From: Tribonema minus
Taxonomy: Eukaryota; Sar; Xanthophyceae; Tribonematales; Tribonemataceae
DNA: 64,000 nt
Direction: 5' to 3'
Assembly (NCBI GenBank): GCA_017506865.1
Contig: JAFCMP010000006.1
Coordinates: forward strand, 1 to 64,000
The notes beneath the pieces are model-generated. The model did no database searches. It was not told the origin of the DNA and saw only the letters and a program-made list of their open reading frames with translations. Shown here in pieces: positions 53,225 to 62,727 of the stretch. A program made the position numbers and the translations under genes. How positions within the stretch are numbered: the first letter of the stretch is position 1; each line of letters begins with the position of its first letter.

Positions 53225-53424
53225 GGCTGTTGCTGGTACTGCCGTCACCGCGCCGGCATGGTGCGTGCCCGCTGCAAGAGGTGTTCTGCAGAAGGAGAGC
53301 AACCGATCTCGAGACTTCAAGATTGCACCTTTCTGAGCATCATCGCGAAAAAAAACGGAAAGGTCTGATCGCGAGCCAGAAAGCGAGAAAGAGCACTCAA
53401 CTGCCTGTGCGGCTGCAAAATAAC
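53225..53424. promoter_or_regulatory. Candidate bidirectional promoter between the Mpv17-like and SNAP genes
   Basis: Only 200 bases separate the start codon of the minus-strand Mpv17-like gene (53224) from the proposed first ATG of the plus-strand SNAP gene (53425). Both 5' UTRs and the promoter must fit here unless they overlap the neighbouring exons. No TATA box or other core element is evident. The assignment depends on the SNAP start exon being right. Confidence 0.45.
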
Positions 53425-56400
53425 ATGGCACTGGCTGCACAGATACCACTGCAAGAGCAGGGAGAGCACTGGATCGCTCAGGTCCGTGGTGCTTGCCACT
53501 CCGCTGCTGGGGTAAAAAGGAATGCTGTCTCGAAGATCTGACAATGTGCATGATGCCCTTCTGGATCTCTGCAGTCGGAGAAAGCCGTGAAGCGGGTTTA
53601 TCTGGATAGCATCGTGCCTTTCAAGTACTATGATGCAGAGCGTTACCTGCAGACGGCCGCCATGTGCTACCGGACGTCCAGACACTTCCAGGTGGCCAAA
53701 TGTTTGAAAGTCACTTGCCCAAGATTGCTTCAAAACTTCACTCGACTCAACCATGCACAAATGACTTCATGCACGTAGGCCATTTCATGATCTCGAACTT
53801 CGGGTAACGTTCCAATGTCTCATCAACTGCGCTACTTTCAGTGGCACGCATGTGAGCTGGTGAATACTCTGGCAGCTGGCGCAGCCAGAGTATTGCAGCA
53901 ATGCCTATAGAAAGCCTCTTGCACTGCACGAATAGAATTGCAAGCGCATTTGACACCACCATCACTGCAAAGTATTCCTCTTCAATCGGATTTATGGGTG
54001 AATGATCGCTCCTGCGAAAACACACTGAACCATTGAAAATTGAAACAGCCTGTTGCCCATTCAGATCAAGCCACGGAGTCATGGTGGCCGCCTTAGATCC
54101 ATAGACACGTGCTGTGATATTTTTAGCAATGCCTGGTGCAAGAGGCGGCAGAGAAGAATAGCTAGCATCATTTGCCTATCCAAGTGCATAACCATGCAGC
54201 TGATGTCTGTTAGCAGAAACACATTGCAACGCCCCTCGAAACAAAGCTTCTAAGTCCGTCTGCCTCTATAGCAGCGGCAACCGCTTTCCATGCGCTTCCA
54301 CCTGCTTCACTCTACGCGCGCTGCACGCTCTTCTGGCAGGATGCTGGGATGTGCTACCGACGCGCAGCAGCGCTCAGGGAGCGCATGCAACTGACGGAGG
54401 ACCACGCAGCGGTGGCGTCGCTGCTGCACGAGGTGAGGGGGGCCGGCCCCTGTGCACTGCCACGGTTTGCCCCACAATGTGGCGCTTAAGCGATCTGCGC
54501 AGCTCGCATCGCAATGGTGCGTGTGCTGGATTGCCTGACGGCGGACGATGCAGCGGTAGAGGCGCCAGAGCGGTGACGTCGCTGCTGAATGAAGTGAGCC
54601 CGTTTGCTGCCGTTGCTGACGGGGCCTGCGAGTCTTCACTTGTGTGCGGTTGAGGTCCTGACACGCCACGGGTTAGGGTTAGGGTTAAGATTAGGGTTGA
54701 GGCTAGGGTCATGTTTAGGTTTCTCTCATTCTCACCCTAACTTCGGCTGTGTTCAGTGCACTTGGCCTGATGGCCTCCGCAGCGCACGGCGACTGCAAAG
54801 CAGTAGCGTGGTACGGGCAACCCCCGCCTTCCCTCAAGTGCAACATGCACATTCGTGATTCATCACAAGTCGAAGCATGCAAACCCTTGACGACGCTTGC
54901 AGGCGGCGCTGTGCTACCGCAAGGATGACCCTCAGGCGGCGGGCGTCTGTTACAAGCGTGCAGTGGGAATGTACTGCCAGGGCGGACGATTTGATGCCGC
55001 TGCGCGCTTGGAGGTGGAGGTGGCCGGCATGCACGAGGACAACAGGTGCAGTTGCTGGCTGCACACATGATGCAGGTGAAGTTGAAGTTTGATGCTTATC
55101 ATCCTAATCAAGTTAAGGACATACCTCTTTCTGGATTCAGTGCTCAGTGCTGCAACGGGGCTGACAGCGTGCGAGAGCACCCCACTGCCGCTGCTCGTTG
55201 CTGTTCATGTATTATCAACAGCGGCGCGTACATAGCCCTTGAGCCCACCAGCTGAGAGAGCGCCGGCTGAGCGTTGACATTAATTGATGCAGCGTGCAGC
55301 ACAGGTGGTGCGGCAGTGCTCGTTTCCGTGCTGCTGCATGCAGATTCATGACAGCGGACCTGGTGAGGCCAGTTTTAAAGTCAAGACCTTGTGGCGACAT
55401 GCGCACTAGTACCGTGCACGCAGGTGTCGGAGACCATGTGCAACTGCTGCACTGGTGCCAACAAACAAGTACATGCAGTTTCTGGTGCCTGATGACCTCG
55501 CTTGCAAGTACAATGCTAGTCAACAAAGTGAAGGCATGAAGCTACGCCTCTCGTGCTGGTCGCCTTCGCCTGCACGGACGACCTCGAGAACACCAGTATA
55601 CCCTGCATCTCAACTCCGGAACGTAGAGCAACATGAAGCCTGACACAGCGGAGGTGCTTCTGCACATAACGCATGCCGTGAAGCCTTTTATTCTAGCAAG
55701 TTGAAGTACTCAGCTTCCGCTGTTTTTACCTGCAACTTCAAGGCACGGGTGACGACGGCAAAGGCAACACTTTGACGCCGCTCGAATGAAGGCCGGCGGC
55801 GTGGCAAAGTCCATGGCCAAACGGGGCGGAAGCATTTAGGCCTGAGTACTATGGTGACTGTCACACAACATGTAGATTCCGTACAGCAAGCCTAGATACC
55901 ATTCATCTATGCTTATTTGCGCCCTGCGCGAGAATTCACAAGAGTACTGTAGTGACTTGAAGTACTCACCATCTGCCTGCCACTCTTCAACTGCGACTTC
56001 AACATGCAGGAGGTGGTCATCCGCTCAGGAGCGCCACCTGCGTGCCGAGAAGCTGTTTCTGAGCGCTGGCGCGGGCTTGGCAAGCTGCGCCCATCAGAGC
56101 GTGGTGGCTGCGGCACGCGCGGCGGTGCAGGGCGCCAGGTGACGCACCGCACTCATGATTGAACTTCAACTTGGAATTTTCGCAGTTGAGTTTGATAGCA
56201 GTGCAGTGGTGCAGTGGCAGTGTTGAGGTATTGCAGAGAATGTACTCAGCATGGGCGTGTTGCCTATTGCGCACCACTCATCATTGAATTTCAACTTAAT
56301 CACCAGGGTGCTTGAGGTCAATGCTGCAGCACGTGAGGGAGCGACGGCAGTGCAGCAGTGCCGTGGCATTGTTGAGGTAGCCCGGAGCATAGTGCGTGAG

Positions 56401-59400
56401 CGGGTGATGGCAGCGCAGCAGTGCAGTGGCGTTGTTGTGACGCTGCAGGAAAGCATTGCACGAGGGGATGGTGGCATTAGCGCAGGCCACGGTGCAGGGC
56501 GGAAGGCAGTGCTCTACACCCCCTTCTGTGCCACGAGTGCTGATGGCTGCAGTGCTATTCCATTGCAATGGCATCACTGTTGGCGTCTATGGCGGTGCGT
56601 CGCATCAAGCGATGCACCACACCCGTGCCAGGCACTTGCAGTGCAAGACAGCAAGGGTGCGGTGATTGGCGGTCAGAGATGATTGCGCCCGAGCGCACGA
56701 CAGAGTTTTGTTTCGGGGCGACATATTTAAAGTGTAAGGCAGTAGAGCCCCCTCGTGCATTGGCGCCACCAATGGCTTCAAGAAAAGAAGCTGCACAGGG
56801 GGGGGGCTCTAGACCCCTTTGGCGCACCAAGCAGTGATTGTCTGTCGCACAACCATGATCATGCGTGCATCTGGGCAGCTGATGTATGTGTGTCAGCATC
56901 AGCAGGTGCCCTTGCAGATGTGTGGCTGCGGTAGGGCTCCTTTGGGCACAGCGCAGCGGGCAGCGGCGCTTCTGGCTGTACCATAGCAAACAAAAGCGTT
57001 CACAAGTAGCTGATGCATGACTGTCAGCTTAGCACCATTGCAGGAGCTGCCATTGGGGAGCACTGCTGCACGTGCTGCAGGTGCAGAAACGTGCAGACGC
57101 CGTGCCTTAACGAGCCGCAGTCACAGCCTTGCAATACTCACGTAGTTCATGTGCACGTCCAGACATTCGGCAGGTATGAACCAAAAACTTGGGGAGCTAC
57201 CTGGGGGGTTGAGCGCCTTTTCATTGTGGACTCCCCCCCCCCCCCCCGCCCTTGCAGATATGGCGATGGCGCTGAGCTATTTGAGAAGGCAGGACGACAG
57301 TGCTTGGCGACCAACCTGCTGCGTTTCAACGCACCGCAGCACTTCCTGCACGCAATCTTCTGCCTGCTGGCAAAGGTGATGAGGCGTATAGCCTGGGATT
57401 TGAAACGGGTCAGATGTGCATACTGCATCGCTCACGTGTGCAGCGGCCACTTCATTGGGCTAGCATACGGGGTAGGGTCAGGGCCAAGCAACCTCCTGCG
57501 TTTCATCACTACACAGCATTTCCTGCATGCGATGTTCTGCCTGCTGGCAAAGGTCAGTGATGAAGATGAAGTTGAACAACATGAACATTGAGGTTCTTGT
57601 TCAATGGGGAGTTGAAGCTTCTGTTTTGATCCAATCAGACAACTGAGAGTGATGACGCAGATAACACTGGGACTGAAATGGGTCAGATGTACACGCTGCA
57701 TCGCTCACATGTGCATCGGCCACTTCATTGGGCTAGGGTAGGGTAGGGTTAGGGTCAGGGTTGGGGTAAAATGGCAGCCCGTCAGCGCCACAGTGGATTC
57801 CCTGCTTCAAATGCTTTCAAGAAAGTTGCCTGCAGCAGCTGGCTGAGGTAAAATGCAGGCTTCAAGCACTGGCTTATGGCCAATCAGGAAAATACAAGTC
57901 ATAGTGGTCCCTAATTGCCCATGCTACTGGTAGTACAGTAGTCTTCTGAATGTGGTGTTTAGCTCCACGGTCCTGGCCGATCCTCTCACAAGCCATATTC
58001 ATAGCTCTGACGGGACCTTATGGGGACGGCCCTGCTTCATCATTGTGTCAAGTGGTGCACTGATTGTGTTTAATGCACTGCAACAATTGCAATTGCAAGT
58101 GCAACTGCAACTGAGCATAAGAGCCTCGTAGGAAAGCAGCACAAACCTGCTCACGTTGTACGATTCGGGAAGTTGAACACCATGGGCGATGCCTGGTGTA
58201 TGTAGGAGACTGTCCCTGTACGTAGGTCAAGCTTGACATCATGGCAGCCTGGCATCATGGGTAGAGCGGGGTGCAGTGTTGCAGCATGAGCTTTTGCAGG
58301 CATGGAAACCAGGTGGCAGGCCTCCCTTCCGATGGTGTTGCACGCGCTGGCATGCATTGTAAACGTCCTAGCTATTGCAGCTGCGCACTCGACTGGTGTG
58401 CACAGCGGGTGGTGTGTAACCCTAACCCTGCCCCTAACCTAACCCTGACCCTAATCCCATCGCCAATCCTAACCCTAACTCTAACCCTGAGCCGCTGGTG
58501 TGTTGCGCAAATGCAGTTCAGTATTGACGTGCATGGTCATGTCCATGAGATTGGACGCAGACTGGGTCCCAGATCTCTGTACATTGCAGTTTATCAAGGT
58601 GTGGCACAGAGTGAGGTGGCAGTCACGATCTTGCAGGCTGGCATCTATGGGCTGCATGACAGCATGGTGAACAGTGTGCACACCATATCGAATGATGTAT
58701 GAGACGAAATGAACCGATGCTGTCAAGTTGATAGGACGAAAGTCCAGCTTGGAATGACAAGCCAAGAGGATTTAAACGTTCTCCCACCGCCTTTTTTCAA
58801 ATATGGGTGGCAGTGAACTGCTTCCTCACTGCGCTTTGCATGTTGATTTGTCACAGGATGCAGCGCCGGTTGCAAAAGACAAGCTGGCGCGGTTTGAACG
58901 GTATGACATTGCGTTTTCCGGTTCCAGAGAGAGGCTTTTCGCCAGCAACCTCATCGACATCCATGATCGGTGAGATTTGGCAGATGCCACATCAAAAGGC
59001 AGCAGTACTGACTACTTTACCCGGCCGATCTGCCATTCTCACCATTTAATCATGCGTGCGAGGGGAGGGAGGGGGGGGCGGGGGGGGGCGTTTGCCAGGC
59101 AGGTCCTTCTGCTGCACTGTGCATACTTCGTCTAACCCCAAGTCCCAACCCTGACCTAACCCTAAGCCAAGAACGCGACTCACAACATGTTTTGTGGTTG
59201 AATGAAAAACGAATCAAAAAGATCGTTGAGCTCTGAATGCCGTACAGCTTGATGTCATAGCGAGTCATGTGGCAGAGGCGGAGGTGCTATGTACGCATAC
59301 GGGACCGCTGTGCTTGGACATGTCAAATAAGATCCTTTGTGGACACCGGCTTAGCGTGCAACAGCTGGACATGCATGCCCTGTGCGAGTAATTGAGTTGA

Positions 59401-60438
59401 TACCCAGCTCAGGACCGCAAGAAGTCTGCCAACTGACTCTGCCCCTCCTGTCCACACTTCTGTTAGAATCAGCACCACTGGTGCACAAATCTGACTGCTA
59501 CGCATATGAAACACGAACCAAAAGATTGTCGAGCTTTTGGTGACAAGGGATGGTTAGCCGCAAGTGCCTTCCACCAATATGGCCAGTGTCACATGTATCG
59601 CCAGCGTCACTGGCCACGAGTCAAACAGTGCCACCATATCCACAGTAGGCAAAAAGACTTCTGTGTGCAAGCTTTTTGGCGTAATGGTCTGAAACCCAAG
59701 GAGCTATCTTAAAAGTACGGAGGCGTTACAATCTCGTACAGAAGCGGTCCCACTCAGATGCATGGCTCATGACACTACACAAAACTTGCTCTCATAGTCT
59801 GACGACTGTGCCCAGGGTTTGCAGCAGCTTGATCTCGGCACAGCCGCGCGCAGCTGCCCTTGGCCAGTGTTTTGCTGCATATGCTGAAGCTGCACTATGT
59901 TGATCCGCAGCCCCTGCCCTGCTAACATGTAGCAGGGTTAGGGTTAGGGTTAGGGTTAGGGTTATGGTTAGGATTATGGTTAGGGTTAGGTTTAGGGTTA
60001 GGGTTACCTCACATCCTTGTGTTTCACCAGTACATGTGCTCAATGATCTGTGAGCAACTATTTTTTGAAACATGAGGACCTGGAGCAGAGCGAATACTGC
60101 AGGCCTGACAATTGCTCAAGCAAGCTATGCGCCATCTTCCAGGGCGGTGATTGGGGAGTAGATGGGGAAACAGGGAAAAGTCACTGCTGAGCTGCTGTTG
60201 CAATGGCGATGACAATAACTGCTTTTCGTGGAAGTTTTGAATGGGATGACAAGAAGTAGCACATACACACAGAGTACCAGGGCAAAGACACTGCCGAGCT
60301 GTTGTTGCACTGGCGATACCAGCAACTATTCCTTGTGGAAGTCGTGAGTGGCATGACCAGAAGTAACATGTACACTTCTTATAGAGCGGTAGCGTCATAT
60401 TACCTCTGCTACTAGTACTACCACTGCTACTAGTACTG

Positions 60439-60479
<41 letters not shown>

Positions 60480-62317
60480 GCTACTACTGCTAGTATTACC
60501 AACGACACTGTTTGAGAACTTACACCTGATAATGTCTTCTTCGTCCGCTGCACTGCAGGTCAGACCTGGATGCATTTGCAGACCACGTGTTTGACTTTGA
60601 CTGCATAGTGCAGCTGGACAGCTGGTGCCTCAGGTGAGCCTGCGAAGCGGTGCGGAAACCTGGTGTTTATATCAAATTGTTTGGCCCGTTCATGATCGAT
60701 TTCAAAATGACCGTTCTTAAATATATATATTCCTTGCATGGACGGACTTTACCAAAGCGCTGGTCTGATTTCGTGAGAAAGTACTCATTACAGGATCCGC
60801 GCAACTTTCATGCCTAACCCTAGCCGTAAGCCCCCAACCCTAACCCTACCCCTACTCAAAAGGCTCGAACGGCGCTGGGGTGCTGGGATGCCTAAGCAAC
60901 TAATCTTTGTGCCAGCATCCAATGCAAAGCCTACAGACAACACATCAACTGCAGTGCTAAACATCGCTGCCCCCAATGTCATGATGGCGCACCTTGATAC
61001 AGTAAACATTTTTCGCTGAGGGGGGGCAGACTAGTGAGTAGTGATACGCTGGTGCATGAAGGCCATGCGCCAGGCATGAGCACAAATGCAAAGAAGCGCT
61101 GTGCTAGAGAAATCAATCGACCACTGCTGAACCAGGAAAGTATGCGTTTTGACGGCGCTTTCAGCTAACCACAGCTTGTCCGGGGTCAGCGCTCCACACT
61201 CTGAAATCGAGCATACTGTATGCATGACGAGTTGAAAGCGTCTCCTGTCATGCGTATTTCTTCTGGTGACGAGCTCAGATATGCCCAGGTCAGTAACTGT
61301 TGCGCTTGGGAGCCGGTCACAAGGCTGCTGGCAGTTTCAAGCTCAACGGCCTACACCTGTAGGCGCAGCAGAAGCGCTCTCGTCTATGTACGTACGTGCG
61401 CCAACTGCACAATCACAATATTCTCGAGTGGCACCTGCATGGCCGCCGCCATGGTCATGGGATGCCGTGTTCAAGTGCAATGTCAATACACCTTGTTAAT
61501 GAGCGCCAATGTCGCACATGTTCAGTGAGGCGTGATTGACCCATCTTTTGTGCGCAACAGGGCCCTTGATCTAGTGCGAGAGAGGATCGACAAGGAGGTG
61601 CAACGGCGCGCCGCCGCCGCTGCTGCCGCTGCGAAGATCGCCGCTGCCGCCGCCGCAGCTGCGGCTGTAGGCGACACGCTCAGCATGCAGCAGGAGGTGA
61701 GGTTCAATGTCTCCATGGGCATGTGTAGTGCTCTTGTCTACCATGTATATGCACCCGTATGCCTCCGGCTTGCAGTTGTGACGCCTTGACTTGCGTCAAA
61801 ACATGGAGAGATGTCATCTATCAGTGTGAAGTCTTGTTGCGTTGCATGGCGACTCTGCTTCTGCCGCTGCATGCTCAGGCAACGCAAGATCAGGCACCAT
61901 AAAGTCTGCATCAGAAGTGCCAGAACTGAAGTGCTTTACGTTGATGCAGATGGTCAAAGTTGCCTCGGCATGACATTGTGTGCTGCGCCTTAAGCTGCAC
62001 CTGCGGTTCGTATCGAGAAACAGCATAGAGAGGAGCAGTAGTCAACGCAAAACAGAGTTCACCATGGTCTCTACGATAATTGTACCTCTTTTAAGAAGCA
62101 GCGACTCACCGCTGTTGCAACTCTATCACATGGTGACTCTCCTCCTCAGGCGAGCTCGGAAGATGACAGCGACAGTAGCAGCGAAGGCGATCGAGAAAAG
62201 CAAGGAAATCAGCCAGGTACAGCGAACCGCCAGTCTCGTGGCGGCGAGAGAACGGCCAGCAGAGCACGCAGCGGCGCAGGCACGGTAGACGCCGGTGGAC
62301 GTCAGACCACCAGCAAG
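53425..62317 (+). CDS. Alpha-SNAP (soluble NSF attachment protein), ten exons
   Basis: Exons are 53425-53481 (proposed start), 53575-53691, 54340-54432, 54903-55045, 56010-56138, 57258-57375, 58857-58969, 60559-60633, 61561-61696 and, less certainly, 62150-62317. All borders are GT-AG and every join keeps frame. Exons 1-9 give 327 residues against about 295 in animals. The TPR-like repeats align throughout. DPQAAGVCYKRAVGMYCQGG fits the 'DPQEA-C--RAI-IY---GRF' block. ELFEKAGRQCLATNLLRFNA fits the 'E--G---L-S-LLK--AK' block. VFDFDCIVQLDSWC fits the C-terminal '-YD-IS-LD-W' that activates NSF. The excess length is an Ala-rich stretch in exon 9. SNAP recruits NSF to SNARE complexes for disassembly in membrane fusion. 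Exon 10 would add an acidic Ser-rich tail (SSEDDSDSSSEGD). Confidence 0.9.
54670..54712. repeat. Interstitial telomere-type repeat (TTAGGG, degenerate)
   Basis: GGGTTAGGGTTAGGGTTAAG then ATTAGGGTTGAGGCTAGGGT in intron 3 of the SNAP gene, in TTAGGG orientation. Confidence 0.92.
56139..56480 (+). repeat. Degenerate duplications after SNAP exon 5
   Basis: The start of intron 5 (GACGCACCGCACTCATGATT GAACTTCAACTTGG) recurs at about 56268-56305 as GCGCACCACTCATCATTGAA TTTCAACTTAAT. A GCAGTGCAGCAGTGCAGTGG-type repeat appears at 56205, 56348 and 56410. Together they form a loose tandem array seeded from the exon 5/intron 5 border. Confidence 0.7.
57376..57745 (+). repeat. Tandem duplication of the 3' half of SNAP exon 6 with its intron start
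   Basis: The block from AACCTGCTGCGTTTCAACGC through CTGCTGGCAAAG and on to GGCCACTTCATTGGGCTAG (57313-57465) recurs at 57486-57738. Both the coding half and about 100 bases of intron (GGGTCAGATGTGCATACTGC) are copied. Confidence 0.92.
57481..57553 (+). pseudogene. Pseudo-exon 6b of the SNAP gene
   Basis: The copied coding part reads SNLLRFITTQHFLHAMFCLL AK and ends at a GTCAGT donor, as in exon 6. The available acceptor (GGGTCAG) leaves two bases before the frame. Exon 5 needs one, and exon 6 needs none, so 6b cannot be spliced in without a frameshift. It lacks the YGDGAELFEKAG half. The amino-acid changes (FNAP to ITT) are modest, implying a fairly recent copy. Confidence 0.85.
57731..57768. 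repeat. Interstitial telomere-type repeat, degenerate
   Basis: GGCTAGGGTAGGGTAGGGTT then AGGGTCAGGGTTGGGG. It follows the duplicated SNAP exon 6 block; a shorter form, GGGGTAGGGTCAGGG, follows the first copy at 57469-57483. Confidence 0.88.
58417..58491. repeat. Interstitial telomere-type repeat (CCCTAA, degenerate)
   Basis: TAACCCTAACCCTGCCCCTA then ACCTAACCCTGACCCTAATC and, after a short gap, CCTAACCCTAACTCTAACCC. It lies in intron 6 of the SNAP gene. Confidence 0.92.
59131..59168. repeat. Interstitial telomere-type repeat, degenerate
   Basis: CTAACCCCAAGTCCCAACCC then TGACCTAACCCTAAG, 100 bases after a poly-G/A tract in intron 7 of the SNAP gene. Confidence 0.8.
59500..59695. repeat. Dispersed ~190-bp repeat, copy 2 (intron of the SNAP gene)
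   Basis: This is the second copy of the repeat at 47668-47860, in the same plus-strand orientation. A third short piece (AAAAACGAATCAAAAAGATC GTTGAGCTCT) lies at 59201-59235 and matches 47679-47705 exactly over about 30 bases. The copies are diverged but collinear, as expected for an old transposon fragment. Confidence 0.8.
59934..60006. repeat. Interstitial telomere-type repeat, twelve TTAGGG units
   Basis: The longest block: GGGTTAGGGTTAGGGTTAGG and GTTATGGTTAGGATTATGGT then TTAGGGTTAGGTTTAGGGTT. It lies in intron 7 of the SNAP gene, in TTAGGG orientation. Confidence 0.95.
60438..60492 (+). repeat. (TAC)n trinucleotide microsatellite
   Basis: About fourteen CTA/TAC triplets in a row, flanked by imperfect TACTAG/CTGCTA units, in intron 7 of the SNAP gene. 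The poly-Ser frame on the other strand is an artefact of the repeat. Confidence 0.95.
60812..60856. repeat. Interstitial telomere-type repeat (CCCTAA, degenerate)
   Basis: CCTAACCCTAGCCGTAAGCC then CCCAACCCTAACCCTACCCC, in intron 8 of the SNAP gene. Confidence 0.9.
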
Positions 62318-62432
62318 GTATGTATGGCAGCGCATCGAAACTTCAAGTGTAATAATGCACACAGGTGTCAGACCACAAGCAAGGTATGTTTGGCAGCGCA
62401 TAGAAACTTCAAGTTCAACCATGCACACCTGC
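62290..62432 (+). repeat. 68-bp tandem duplication spanning a SNAP exon 10 donor
   Basis: GTCAGACCACCAGCAAGGTA then TGTATGGCAGCGCATCGAAA CTTCAAGT..AA..ATGCAC occurs at 62299 and again at 62367 with few changes. The copy includes the CAGCAAG/GTATGT splice donor, so there are two near-identical donors in tandem. The frame stays open through both copies to a stop at 62615-62617. Confidence 0.9.
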
Positions 62433-62727
62433 TCAATGATAGGAGGGTGATGAGCGTCGCACATTGCAACCGTGCACCACCCAACCTGTACGTCATGGCA
62501 AGGTCCGATCAGCAGTTGACAAGCTTCAACTTAGAGTACGCGAAAGCACCTTTCAGCACCTTTAGCTTAGGGCATCACACGCACATCACCAAGTCATCTC
62601 TTACCTCTGCTCGATGACTAGGCTGTTTGTGTGGCTGGTGGACAGGTCATTCCTCAATTGTGCTTTTGCTGATCCACCAGTATCGCTTGGGCAGTGCGCA
62701 TAGGGGTTACACTTACAGGTACACAAC

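Noticed and set aside
55046-56009. A missing SNAP exon between exons 4 and 5
   Set aside because: I searched for one because intron 4 is long. The direct join 55045 to 56010 keeps phase, and the length of the segment matches animal SNAP within one residue, so no exon is missing.
60024-60575. A 183-residue minus-strand frame with a poly-Ser run
   Set aside because: It crosses the (TAC)n microsatellite and part of SNAP exon 8 on the wrong strand; no domain is seen.
62324-62617. Independent 97-residue gene
   Set aside because: It is in frame with the proposed SNAP exon 10 and consists largely of the 68-bp tandem repeat, so it is read-through of the intron rather than a separate gene.
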